Shown here piece after piece: positions 7,399-16,976 of a stretch of 20,840 nt of DNA (within the stretch, counting starts at the first letter, position 1; every line of letters begins with the position of its first letter). The position numbers and the translations under genes were made by a program. This DNA is from Deltaproteobacteria bacterium (lineage in GTDB: Bacteria; Desulfobacterota; Desulfobacteria; Desulfobacterales; Desulfatibacillaceae), in the NCBI GenBank assembly GCA_019308705.1, contig JAFDHW010000001.1, forward strand, positions 1 through 20,840, read 5' to 3'. A model generated the notes under the pieces. It searched no databases and was not told the origin of the DNA. It saw only the letters and a list, made by a program, of their open reading frames with translations.

Positions 7399-9390
7399 TC
7401 AGAACATCTCCGCCAGGTCCTGGCGCAGTCCGGCGATCTCGTCGCGCAGGCGGGCGGCCTTTTCAAAGGAAAGCTCCCGGGCCGCCTCGCGCATCTCCTT
7501 TTCCAGGGAGGCGATGAGCTTTTCCAGCTCGTCTCTGCCCGCGTACCGGGAGGTCTCCTCGGCGACGGGCACGGTGACGTAGTCCGCCTCGAACACGGAG
7601 TCGAACACGGCCCGGATCTCCTTCTGGATGGTGGCCGGGGTGATGCCGTGCTCCTCGTTGTAACGCTCCTGCACCGCCCGGCGGCGCATGGTCTCGTCCA
7701 TGGCCCTTTTCATGCTCTCGGTAACGGTGTCCGCGTAGAGGATCACCGTACCGTGGACGTTCCGGGCCGCCCGGCCGAAGGTCTGGATCAGGGACCGCTC
7801 GGAGCGCAAAAACCCTTCCTTGTCCGCGTCTAAGATGGCCACCAAGGAGACCTCCGGGATGTCCAGGCCTTCCCGCAGGAGGTTTATGCCCACCAGGACG
7901 TCGAAGTTGCCAAGCCTAAGCTCCCGGATGATCTCCATGCGGTCCATGGTGGTGATGTCCGAGTGCAGATAGCGCACGGCCACGCCCAGGCCGGCGTAGT
8001 ATTCCGTGAGGTCCTCGGCCATGCGCTTGGTGAGCGTGGTGACCAGCACGCGCTCGCCCGCGTCCTCGCGCTTCCTTATTTCCTCCAGGAGGTCGTCCAC
8101 CTGGTTGGCGGCTGGCCGCACCTCCACGGCCGGGTCCATGAGCCCCGTGGGCCGCACGATCTGTTCCACCACCCGGCCTTTGGCCATGTCCATTTCCCAG
8201 TCCCCGGGCGTGGCGGACACGTACACGGTCTGGTTGATTTTTTCCTCGAACTCCTCGAACCGCAAGGGCCGGTTGTCCAGGGCCGAGGGCAGGCGGAACC
8301 CGTACTGCACCAGGGTTTCCTTGCGCGACCGGTCCCCCCGGAACATGCCGCGGAGCTGGGGCACGGTGATGTGGGACTCGTCCAGGAAAAGGAGCATGTC
8401 ATCGGGAAAGTAGTCGATGAGGCAGGGGGGCGGCTCGCCCTCCTTCCTGCCCGTGAGGTGCCGGGCGTAGTTCTCGATGCCTGTGCAGTAGCCGAGTTCC
8501 TGCATCATTTCCAGGTCGAACAAGGTGCGCTCCTCGATGCGCTGGGCCTCGACGAGCTTGTGGTTGTCCCGGAAGAAGTTCACCCGGTCCTTCAGCTCCT
8601 CCCGGATGGCCTCCATGGCGGCCTGGAGCGTGCGGCGGGAGGTGACGTAGTGGCTGGCCGGGTACACGAAGACCCGGGAGAGCTTGCGCGTGACCGTGCC
8701 CCTCAACGGGTCGATCTCGGCGATGCTCTCGATCTCGTCCCCAAAGAACTCGACGCGGACGGCCTGGTCCTCCTCGTAGGCTGGAAAGATCTCCACCCTG
8801 TCGCCGCGCACCCGGAACACGCCACGGTGAAAGTCCACGTCGTTTCTCTCGTACTGCATGGAAACCAGGTCCCGGAGCATCTTCTCGCGGCCATACTCCA
8901 TGCCGGCTTCGAGCTCCAGGCGCATGGCCACGTAGTCTTCGGGCGCGCCCAGGCCGAAGATGCAGGACACCGAGGCCACCACGATGACGTCCCGCCGGGT
9001 GAGCACGGACCGGGTGGCCGAATGCCGGAGCTTGTCGATCATCTCGTTGATGGACGAGTCCTTCTCGATGTAGGTGTCCGACGCGGGCACGTAGGCTTCG
9101 GGCTGGTAGTAGTCGTAGTAGGAGACGAAGTATTCCACCGCGTTTTCCGGGAAAAGCCGGGAAAACTCGTTGTAGAGCTGGGCGGCCAGGGTCTTGTTGG
9201 GCGCGATGACCAGGGACGGCCTGCCCAGCCTGGCGATGACGTGGGCCATGGTAAACGTCTTGCCGGAGCCGGTGACGCCCAGAAGCACCTGGTGGGGGCT
9301 GCCCTGCCGGATAAACTCCACCAGCCTCTCGATGGCCTGAGGCTGGTCGCCGGTGGGCGTAAACTCGGAGATCAGGTTAAAGCCGGACAT
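7399..9390 (-). CDS. uvrB: Excinuclease ABC subunit B
   Basis: UvrB is the ATP-dependent damage-verification helicase of nucleotide excision repair, loaded by UvrA and nicked complex partner of UvrC. The 663-aa protein has Walker A GVTGSGKT (38-45), the damage-probing beta-hairpin [12 protein letters not shown] (91-102), the DExx-type motif LFLDESH, motif [11 protein letters not shown] and a C-terminal UVR motif ([12 protein letters not shown]) that binds UvrC. The ATG at 9390 begins [20 protein letters not shown], the standard N-terminus. An 85-bp gap separates it from cysS, the widest inside this run, and could hold an internal promoter; I found no convincing one and no LexA-type box. uvrA is not in the window. 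Confidence 0.98.
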   Translation of the reverse strand: MSGFNLISEFTPTGDQPQAIERLVEFIRQGSPHQVLLGVTGSGKTFTMAHVIARLGRPSLVIAPNKTLAAQLYNEFSRLFPENAVEYFVSYYDYYQPEAYVPASDTYIEKDSSINEMIDKLRHSATRSVLTRRDVIVVASVSCIFGLGAPEDYVAMRLELEAGMEYGREKMLRDLVSMQYERNDVDFHRGVFRVRGDRVEIFPAYEEDQAVRVEFFGDEIESIAEIDPLRGTVTRKLSRVFVYPASHYVTSRRTLQAAMEAIREELKDRVNFFRDNHKLVEAQRIEERTLFDLEMMQELGYCTGIENYARHLTGRKEGEPPPCLIDYFPDDMLLFLDESHITVPQLRGMFRGDRSRKETLVQYGFRLPSALDNRPLRFEEFEEKINQTVYVSATPGDWEMDMAKGRVVEQIVRPTGLMDPAVEVRPAANQVDDLLEEIRKREDAGERVLVTTLTKRMAEDLTEYYAGLGVAVRYLHSDITTMDRMEIIRELRLGNFDVLVGINLLREGLDIPEVSLVAILDADKEGFLRSERSLIQTFGRAARNVHGTVILYADTVTESMKRAMDETMRRRAVQERYNEEHGITPATIQKEIRAVFDSVFEADYVTVPVAEETSRYAGRDELEKLIASLEKEMREAARELSFEKAARLRDEIAGLRQDLAEMF

Positions 9391-9475
9391 CTATGCCTTG
9401 TTTCCCAAACGTTGGCTTGCGCCCCGGAGAATCGCGCGCTGCGGAGGGGAGCAGGCAAAAGCGAAAAGGACGGGA

Positions 9476-10882
<1,407 letters not shown>

Positions 10883-10885
10883 GGG

Positions 10886-11392
10886 TTATCCTGCCTCAGA
10901 AGATTTTGCGCGCCCCGGCCCGGGGCGATGGATGAGCGCCGTGCACAGGGCGGCCATGCCCTCCCCCCTTCCGGCAATGCCCAAGCCCTCGGTGGTGGTA
11001 GCTTTCACGTTCACCACCCCGGGGTCCACGCCCAGCACCCTGGCGATGTTCGCGCGCATGGCGTCCTTGTGCGGTGAAATCTTCGGCTTTTCCGCCACCA
11101 GGGTGGCGTCCACGTTTACCACGGCAAAACCCTGTTTTTCCAGGAGGGCGGTGGTTTTTTCCAAAAGCTTCATGCTGGAGACGCCCCGGTACTGCTCGTC
11201 CGTGTCCGGAAAATGCTCGCCGATGTCCCCCAGGCCCGCGGCTCCCAGAAGCGCGTCGCACACCGCGTGCAGAAGCACGTCCGCGTCCGAGTGCCCGGCG
11301 AGCCCGTGGGTGTGGGGGATCTCCACCCCGCCGAGGATAAGCTTTCCGCCCGGTTCCAGGCGGTGCACGTCGTACCCGTGGCCGATTCGCAC
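10886..11392 (-). CDS. ispF: 2-C-methyl-D-erythritol 2,4-cyclodiphosphate synthase
   Basis: IspF cyclises CDP-methylerythritol 2-phosphate to MEcPP with release of CMP in the non-mevalonate isoprenoid pathway. The 168-aa protein has zinc ligands D8 and H10 (GYDVH) and H42 (HSDADVLLHAVCDALLGA), the GDIGEHFPDTD block and TTTEGLG near the C-terminus. The start is GTG at 11392, supported by GGGAGG 5 nt upstream; the MRIGHGYDVH N-terminus is typical. It is not fused to or preceded by ispD, which is often adjacent; the upstream neighbour is the long Hsp70 gene, 31 bp away. Confidence 0.97.
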   Translation of the reverse strand: MRIGHGYDVHRLEPGGKLILGGVEIPHTHGLAGHSDADVLLHAVCDALLGAAGLGDIGEHFPDTDEQYRGVSSMKLLEKTTALLEKQGFAVVNVDATLVAEKPKISPHKDAMRANIARVLGVDPGVVNVKATTTEGLGIAGRGEGMAALCTALIHRPGPGRAKSSEAG

Positions 11393-11423
11393 GAAGGCCT
11401 CCCGTCGTTGGTTGTGTGCCGTC

Positions 11424-14186
11424 CTATCCGTGAAGCAATATGCCGGCAGGCAGGGATTCGCCGAACATGGCGTCCTCCTCCTGCCGGTCCACGGTCACCA
11501 CCTCGTTGACCATGCGCACCAGGTCCTCACCCGCCTCCACGGCGGCCAGCCACGCGGCCGCGGTCTTTCGCGCCTCGGGAGAAAGATCCCGCTTGCGGTC
11601 ACTGGTGAGCCGGGCCATCTGGGCCACGGCCTGGGCCGCGGGCCTGGGCATTTTCCACTCCATTTCCATGAGGCGGCGCACCCACTTTTCTGCTTCCGCC
11701 GCGGGAATCACCCGGTCCTGGGGGCCGTAGAGCAGCGTGCGCGCGCCCAGGCGGGAAAGGGCCCACAAAAGCTGGGGCTTGGCCTTCTTGGGGTTGATCC
11801 CGCCGAGCAGATGGCTGCCCATGGCCGCCTTGTCCTTGGCGGAGATGCGCTCCAGGTTGGCCAAAAGCATCCACATCTCCAGCAACTCCTGGGCCGGGAT
11901 CTTTTTGAAGGCGTTCTTTTTGGGGCGGAGCATGGGAGAAAGCTCCTGGAACACCTGGCGCTGGTGCCCGGCGGAAAGCCCTCCAGCGATCCTGCGCCAC
12001 AGCACCCACCACTCCAGCCGCACCTGGGCGTCCTTGCCGAACGCCGGGCCTTTCTGGAACAAGGGCCACACCGTGCGCACCCTGTGCTCGTCGATGGCTT
12101 CGCCGAACCCCGGGCGCAGGCAGAAGCCCGTCAGGTTCAGCCACCGGGCCTCGTGCTGGGCACTTTTGGCCCGGTCGTCCACGTGCTTGAGCAGTTCGTC
12201 ACACAGCCTGCGGATGAACCCCAGGGGCCACTTCTCCTTGGGCCTGGAAAGGGCGCCGACCAGGGCCTTGACCAGCTTTTCCGGCGGCAGCGAGCCATTT
12301 TTGCCGTACACTTCCCGCACCAGGGCAAGGGCCGCGTGGACCTCTTCCTCCTCGAACACCTGATCGTCGGCCACAGCCAGGGCCTGGTCGGCGCCGCGCA
12401 CCTGGAAGTTCAGCCGCCACTGGTGGTCCGTGTTCCTGGACTGGCACCACAACGCCAGGGCGCCGAGCTCGGTATAATGCGCCTTCACGCGCACGGGAAT
12501 GGCCGTCCGCCGGGCCTTTTTGCCGAACCGGATCACCGTGCGGATGGGCGGCAGAAGCGTCAGGGTGTCGTCGATGGTTACGATGTCGCCCGCCTTGTCG
12601 CCGGAGCGGAATGAGGAGGAATACACGGCGAAGGACACGGGTTGGTTGGCCAGGACCGTGAAGTCGTGGCCCGCAAGCGGAATCTCCGTGCCCTCTTCCA
12701 CGCCGCGTTCCATGAGGCATATGGCCTTTTGGGGGGTCTTGCCCTGCTCGGAGCCCAGGGCCAGGTAGTATCCCCTGGCGCTGCCCGAACCCACGCGCAC
12801 GCCGATGCCAGCCTTCACCAGCCCGTAATAGGCCGCGCCACGGGAAACCGCAAGGTCCAGGTCCGGGTTCTTCAGCACCCGGGGCTTTTCACCCGCGGAA
12901 AACCAGTGCCTGATGCCCTCGCGGATGCGGTCCTGCACCTTGGCGGGCTTTAACGCGCCGCCGTTGAACAGCACCAGGTCCGGATAGGCGCGATCCTTGC
13001 CGGTGAACTGCTTCACGTCGCCCGCGTGGCGCTCCAAAAACCGGCACACGTGACGGTTCACCACCGCGTCGGCCTCATAGGGCAGACCGAACTCCGACAT
13101 GCCCGCCTTGGCCATAGACGGCCCGGGCGAGGATGGGTCCACCAGGGCGAAGAAGCCGTCCAAGATGACCTTTTCCACGGTTTCCCTGTCCAGGGAAGCG
13201 GACAGGGTGCCCGCGATGAGCTTTCCCCCGCCGCCGAGCAGGGTCACCTTGCGGGAGTCCTCCCCGCCCGAGAGGATGGCCTCCTTGGCCATGCGGCACT
13301 GGTGGGTGAGCGCCTGCCACCGGTCGGCGGAAAGGGACGAGGACCGGCCCTTTTTCATTTTGGCTTCCGTGGCCCGGGCCAGGGCCAGGTCCATGTTGTC
13401 CCCGCCCAAAATCAGGTGGTCGCCCACGGCGATGCGCTCAAACCGTGGATGGCCGTCCACCTCACGCAGGGTGATGAGGGTGAAGTCCGATGTGCCGCCG
13501 CCCACGTCCACGGCCAGGATGAGCTCGCCCGGGGACACGTGCTGCTGCCAGTTCTTTTCGTGGAACATGAGCCAGGAGTAGAATGCGGCCAAGGGCTCCT
13601 CCAGAAGCGTGATCTCCGGGATGCCCGCCATGCGGGCCGCCTCCACGGTGAAGTCCCGCGCCACCTGGTCAAAGGACGCGGGCACGGTGACGACCACGTT
13701 CTGGTTTTCCAGGAAAAGGTCGTCGTCCCCGCCCACGGAGTGGTTCCACGCCGCGCGCAGATGCGCCAGGTACGCGGCCGTGGCCTCCACGGGACTCAGC
13801 TTTTCCACGCCCGGATCCGCGGCCCAGGGCAGGATGGGGGCGGTGCGGTCCACCTGCGAGTGGCACAGCCAGGACTTGGCCGAAGCCACCAGCCGGCCGG
13901 GAACGCCCGCGCCCTGCTCCCGGGCGAAGGCGCCCACCACGTTCTCGGGCTCCGGCTCCCACGGCAGGGCCAACTCGGCCCGGTTCACGTCGTACTTTCC
14001 CGGCAGGTACAAGAACGAAGGCAGCACCTTGGTCCTGCCTACCTCGCCGGCGGCAACCAGCTGGGGGATGGAAAAGGACCGTATTTTCGGCGGATTGTCA
14101 CCCTTTTCCATGTCCACGAAGGACAGCGCGCAGTTGGTGGTGCCAAGGTCGATGCCGATGATGTATCGTCGGTCGCGAAACTCCAC
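11424..14186 (-). CDS. Hsp70-family protein with long helical C-terminal extension (DUF3731-like)
   Basis: The 920-aa protein has an actin-like Hsp70 ATPase domain (about 1-455): GIDLGTTNC (11-19), SAKSWL (102-107), LLEEPLAAFYSW (194-205), VDVGGGTSDF (226-235) and LFNGG (406-410). A beta-rich part (about 470-600) aligns by eye with the end of the neighbouring Hsp70, including ELGALALWCQS...WRLNFQVR. Residues about 610-900 are a helical extension with no DnaK lid character (NLTGFCLRPGFG, EWWVLWRRIAGGL, RLGARTLLYGP). I match it from memory to DUF3731, a domain known only attached to such Hsp70s. The DnaK hydrophobic linker (DVLLLD) is not seen. The start is GTG at 14186, 3 bp after the sister gene's TAA, with GAGAGGGAA upstream. 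Client and cofactors are unknown. Confidence 0.9.
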   Translation of the reverse strand: MEFRDRRYIIGIDLGTTNCALSFVDMEKGDNPPKIRSFSIPQLVAAGEVGRTKVLPSFLYLPGKYDVNRAELALPWEPEPENVVGAFAREQGAGVPGRLVASAKSWLCHSQVDRTAPILPWAADPGVEKLSPVEATAAYLAHLRAAWNHSVGGDDDLFLENQNVVVTVPASFDQVARDFTVEAARMAGIPEITLLEEPLAAFYSWLMFHEKNWQQHVSPGELILAVDVGGGTSDFTLITLREVDGHPRFERIAVGDHLILGGDNMDLALARATEAKMKKGRSSSLSADRWQALTHQCRMAKEAILSGGEDSRKVTLLGGGGKLIAGTLSASLDRETVEKVILDGFFALVDPSSPGPSMAKAGMSEFGLPYEADAVVNRHVCRFLERHAGDVKQFTGKDRAYPDLVLFNGGALKPAKVQDRIREGIRHWFSAGEKPRVLKNPDLDLAVSRGAAYYGLVKAGIGVRVGSGSARGYYLALGSEQGKTPQKAICLMERGVEEGTEIPLAGHDFTVLANQPVSFAVYSSSFRSGDKAGDIVTIDDTLTLLPPIRTVIRFGKKARRTAIPVRVKAHYTELGALALWCQSRNTDHQWRLNFQVRGADQALAVADDQVFEEEEVHAALALVREVYGKNGSLPPEKLVKALVGALSRPKEKWPLGFIRRLCDELLKHVDDRAKSAQHEARWLNLTGFCLRPGFGEAIDEHRVRTVWPLFQKGPAFGKDAQVRLEWWVLWRRIAGGLSAGHQRQVFQELSPMLRPKKNAFKKIPAQELLEMWMLLANLERISAKDKAAMGSHLLGGINPKKAKPQLLWALSRLGARTLLYGPQDRVIPAAEAEKWVRRLMEMEWKMPRPAAQAVAQMARLTSDRKRDLSPEARKTAAAWLAAVEAGEDLVRMVNEVVTVDRQEEDAMFGESLPAGILLHG

Positions 14187-14189
14187 GTC

Positions 14190-15962
14190 TTATTCCCTCT
14201 CCCGGACCGAGAACTCCAGTTTCCAGCGTTCGTCCGCCTGTTCGGACACGCACCAGATCTCCATGGTTCCCACCTCGGTGACCTTGACTTCCAGGGTCAC
14301 GGGCACCACCTGTCCGGGTTCTCCGGAAAGCTCGGTCTCCATGATGGAAACCGGCGAAATCTCGTCCTCCCACTCGTCCACCATGGAGCCCGGTGCATCG
14401 TCCCGGCGCTTGGTGGAAGCCAACAGCTCGAACCGCACCGGCTCGCCCGTCAAAAGCCCGAACTTGGCCTGGGGAAGGGACAGGGTGGCGCCCTCCTCCA
14501 TGCCAAAAGGGGCTACGCAAAGCGCCCGCACGGGCGCGGGCATGCCCGGCACCGCGGGCATGGCCGCTTCCACGCCGATGTAGTAGGTGCGGTTCAGGCC
14601 GCTTTGGATGCGCACGGCGAGCCCGCGGCGGGCCAGGCCGTAAAAAGCCGCGCCTATGGCCACGGCCTGGTCGTACTGGGCCCCGGCAAGCTCGCGCACG
14701 TCGCCCTCCTGCTTCCAGGAGTTGAGCACCGCGATCATGCGTTTTCTCAAGGCCGCGGCCTTCATCACCCCGCCGTTGAACAGTACGGCCGAAGGGAAAC
14801 CGGCGTTGGCGCGGGTCAAAAACGCGCCCGCGTGGCGGGTGATGGCCGGGTCGGACTCGTACACCAGGCCGAGTTCCATCATGCCCAGGCGGTGGCCGTG
14901 TCCGGGCTTGTCCTCCCGGCGGCAGTAGGGAAAAAACGCGTCGGTGAGCTGCTCCTGAATTTCTTCCGCTAAAAGTTCGGTCTTGACGGTGCCCGCGATC
15001 AGCCCCCCGCCCCTGCCTAACACAGCCACGGGCCAGGTCTCGGGCGGATCTTCGGCCAAAAGCTTCTCCTTGGCCGTTCGGCAGGCCTGCCACAGGCCGC
15101 GCATCTGCCAGGCGTCCAGCTTCCTGCCCTCGGTGGAGAGCTTGTGCGCCACGGAGTGGGCCAGGGAAAGGTCCATGTTGTCCCCGCCCACCAGCAGGTG
15201 GTCGCCCACGGCCACCCGCTCCAGGGAAAGGTCGCCGTCCTGTTCGCCCACCCGGATGAGGGAAAAGTCGCAGGTGCCGCCCCCCAGGTCGCACACCAAA
15301 ACCAGGTCGCCGGTGTGCACCTCTTTCCGCCACCGGTCCCGGGACTGCCAGATCCAGGCGTAAAACGCGGCCTGGGGCTCCTCCAAAAGCGTGACGTTGG
15401 GAAGCCCGGCCATGCGGGCCGCCTCCACGGTAAGCTCCCGGGACAGCGCGTCAAAGGACGCGGGCACGGTGAGGAGAATCTCCTGGTCTTCCAGGCGCGC
15501 CCCGGGCCCCATCTCGTGGTTCCAGGCGGCCCGGATGTGTTCGAGCACCTCGGCCGAGGCCTCCACGGGGGAGAGCTTGCCCTGGGGAGGCTCCTCCGCG
15601 TTCCAGGGCAGAATCTTGTCCCTGCGGTCCACCCGGGAGTTTGCCAGCCAGGACTTGGCCGAGGAAACGGCCCGGTGGGGAAGCTCCGCGCCCCGGTCCC
15701 GGGCGAACGCGCCCACGGCCCGGTCCGCACCGGTCTTCCAGGGCAGGTCCAGCCCGCCCCCGGCTACGTCATGCGGGCCGGGCAACAGCACAAAGGAAGG
15801 CAGGGCGGGCTCGGCGCTCACCGACCCCGGGGCCACCAGCTGGGGGATGGCGAAAACGCGGATGTCCGGCTGGGTTCCGGGCTCCACGCGGGCATCGGTG
15901 TAGGCCACCACGCTGTTGGTGGTGCCCAGGTCTATGCCAACCACGTATCGAGGTTCAGCCAA
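14190..15962 (-). CDS. Short Hsp70-family protein without lid domain
   Basis: The 590-aa protein is a full Hsp70 ATPase domain followed by a short beta region. Motifs are GIDLGTTNS (9-17), SAKSWL (101-106) with the lysine at the DnaK K70-like site, LLEEPQAAFYAW (192-203), CDLGGGTCDF (224-233) and LFNGG (394-398). Residues about 455-590 form a beta-rich tail ending VTEVGTMEIWCVS...WKLEFSVRE. It stops where the sister protein continues into its helical extension. A DnaK-length protein would have about 50 more residues and a helical lid; none is seen, nor a DVLLLD linker. The two genes look like an old tandem duplication with strongly matching ATPase segments (for example AKSWL, VPASFD, VGDHLL/IL-GGDNMDL). 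It follows the DUF2760 gene by 33 bp. Confidence 0.92.
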   Translation of the reverse strand: MAEPRYVVGIDLGTTNSVVAYTDARVEPGTQPDIRVFAIPQLVAPGSVSAEPALPSFVLLPGPHDVAGGGLDLPWKTGADRAVGAFARDRGAELPHRAVSSAKSWLANSRVDRRDKILPWNAEEPPQGKLSPVEASAEVLEHIRAAWNHEMGPGARLEDQEILLTVPASFDALSRELTVEAARMAGLPNVTLLEEPQAAFYAWIWQSRDRWRKEVHTGDLVLVCDLGGGTCDFSLIRVGEQDGDLSLERVAVGDHLLVGGDNMDLSLAHSVAHKLSTEGRKLDAWQMRGLWQACRTAKEKLLAEDPPETWPVAVLGRGGGLIAGTVKTELLAEEIQEQLTDAFFPYCRREDKPGHGHRLGMMELGLVYESDPAITRHAGAFLTRANAGFPSAVLFNGGVMKAAALRKRMIAVLNSWKQEGDVRELAGAQYDQAVAIGAAFYGLARRGLAVRIQSGLNRTYYIGVEAAMPAVPGMPAPVRALCVAPFGMEEGATLSLPQAKFGLLTGEPVRFELLASTKRRDDAPGSMVDEWEDEISPVSIMETELSGEPGQVVPVTLEVKVTEVGTMEIWCVSEQADERWKLEFSVRERE

Positions 15963-15995
15963 GGTTGCCTCTTTGCGGGCTGGAAAGGTGCGTGG

Positions 15996-16766
15996 TCAGA
16001 CGATCTCCACTTCCGCCGGAGCGATGATGCGCGGGTCCCCGGCCGCGGAAACCGAGGGCAAGTCCACCCTGCCGGCCATCCAGCCGCGGTGGCGCAGGAT
16101 GCCCTTGAAGGGAGGCTCGCCGGAAACACGGCCGGTGAGCTTCACGGCCGAGGGATCGAACCCCGCGGGAACGGTGACGGTCTCGCCCTCTTCCGCGTCC
16201 ATGATGGGCCTGGGCTTCACGTGCTTGTCCACCAGCCGGGCGCAGGCATCCTGCACGCCGCGCACCGCCGCGCCGATCTGCTCGTCCTCGTACCGGGACA
16301 GATCCTCGGCGAAAAAGTCCATGAGCCGGCCCTCGCGCTGGAACATGGCAAGCAAAAGCAAGCTTTTGCGCTCATCCTCGATGGCCCGCTCGCGCTCCAT
16401 GCGGGCCGCCAGTTCCTTGTCCGCGGGCTGTTCCCTTTCCCTGGCGGCGGCCTTTTTCGTGGGACCGGCGGGTATGGCGGCCTTCTTCGCGCCGCCACGC
16501 AGGGTGAGCCACAACAGCACCGTAACCAGCACGATGCCCACGGGTATGGCCGCGGTCGCCCAGACCTGGAACTGGCGCAGAAACGCGGCCAGTTCCGCCA
16601 GAAATTGCACCGGGGCTGGTTCCCTGGTGGCCAAAAAGGCCTCGATCCGGCCCAGGGCATGGGTGTTCAGCCAGACCAGGGCCGCGTAGAACCCGGCCCC
16701 GAAAAGGGTCATCCAAAGGAGGATCCACCAGAAGGAACGGCGGATGTGGCGCTTTATCCCGTCCAT
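15996..16766 (-). CDS. Two-span membrane protein, DUF2760 family
   Basis: This 256-aa protein starts with a basic N-terminus (MDGIKRHIRR) and two hydrophobic spans at about 12-33 (WWILLWMTLFGAGFYAALVW) and 70-90. They are followed by a Lys/Ala/Glu-rich linker (about 91-135) likely to be helical and cytosolic. The C-terminal domain (about 136-256) begins LLLLAMFQREGRLMDFFAEDL and contains YEDEQIGAAVRGVQ, VPAGFDPSAVKLTG and a closing HRGWMAGRVDLP...APAEVEIV. I recognise this as DUF2760, an uncharacterised family often encoded directly before Hsp70-like genes. The positive-inside pattern suggests both termini are cytosolic, which would place the globular domain next to the Hsp70 pair. It is the first gene of the minus-strand run. 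Family name is from memory; function is unknown. Confidence 0.85.
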   Translation of the reverse strand: MDGIKRHIRRSFWWILLWMTLFGAGFYAALVWLNTHALGRIEAFLATREPAPVQFLAELAAFLRQFQVWATAAIPVGIVLVTVLLWLTLRGGAKKAAIPAGPTKKAAAREREQPADKELAARMERERAIEDERKSLLLLAMFQREGRLMDFFAEDLSRYEDEQIGAAVRGVQDACARLVDKHVKPRPIMDAEEGETVTVPAGFDPSAVKLTGRVSGEPPFKGILRHRGWMAGRVDLPSVSAAGDPRIIAPAEVEIV

Positions 16767-16805
16767 TTGTCATCCCATCTGTTTCGCATTCACCCGCGGC
16801 GCGGG

Positions 16806-16928
16806 CAAGGGGCCGCAGTCCAAAAGAATTTATATTGCCAAGGGGCGGAAAAAGCGTCAACCAAAGGCGCGGGTCACGGCAAGGTAATCCCCGGCGCAAG
16901 ACCCGTCAAGCGCCCGCCTTGCCCCTTG
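16806..16928. repeat. Three copies of octamer CAAGGGGC in the divergent promoter region
   Basis: CAAGGGGC occurs at 16806-16813 and 16839-16846 on the plus strand (33 bp apart, close to three helical turns) and inverted as GCCCCTTG at 16921-16928. The first and third extend to a 10-bp perfect inverted pair (GGCAAGGGGC / GCCCCTTGCC). The first two bracket the predicted -10 of the chaperone promoter, and the third overlaps the predicted maf promoter. This could be a shared operator, or chance in GC-rich DNA. Confidence 0.4.
16829..16860 (-). promoter_or_regulatory. Candidate promoter of the DUF2760-Hsp70-Hsp70 run
   Basis: On the minus strand TTGACG (16860-16855) precedes CAATAT (16837-16832, 17-bp spacer) and overlapping TATAAA (16834-16829, 20-bp spacer). 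The AT-rich island is the only one in the region. The ATG is about 65 bp downstream. No CIRCE element and no good sigma-32 -35/-10 pair is visible, so classical heat-shock control is not shown by the sequence. Confidence 0.4.
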
Positions 16929-16947
16929 CCGCGGCTTCTGATAGAAG
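16919..16947 (+). promoter_or_regulatory. Candidate promoter of the maf-yggS-queH-M48 operon
   Basis: TTGCCC (16919-16924) and TAGAAG (16942-16947) are 17 bp apart, with TGA upstream of the -10 forming a TGn element. The -10 sits in a 6-bp inverted repeat, GCTTCT-GAT-AGAAGC (16934-16948), that could bind a regulator. The ATG is 30 bp downstream. Confidence 0.4.
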
Positions 16948-16976
16948 CTGTCCAGGCAAAAACCCGAAAGGACTCC

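Noticed and set aside
9405..9415. LexA/SOS box before uvrB (CCAAACGTTGG)
   Set aside because: It is a short imperfect palindrome matching neither the CTGT-N8-ACAG nor the GAAC-N4-GTTC form.
16838..16880. Sigma-32 heat-shock promoter for the Hsp70 cassette
   Set aside because: GCCCCTTGG resembles a CCCCAT-type -10, but no CTTGAA-like -35 lies at the required distance, and TTGACG is too close.
15144..16976. Long plus-strand open frame running into maf
   Set aside because: It is an antisense shadow of the Hsp70 and DUF2760 genes in high-GC DNA. Its translation is rich in G, H, P, R and V with no recognisable domain. Maf begins at 16977.
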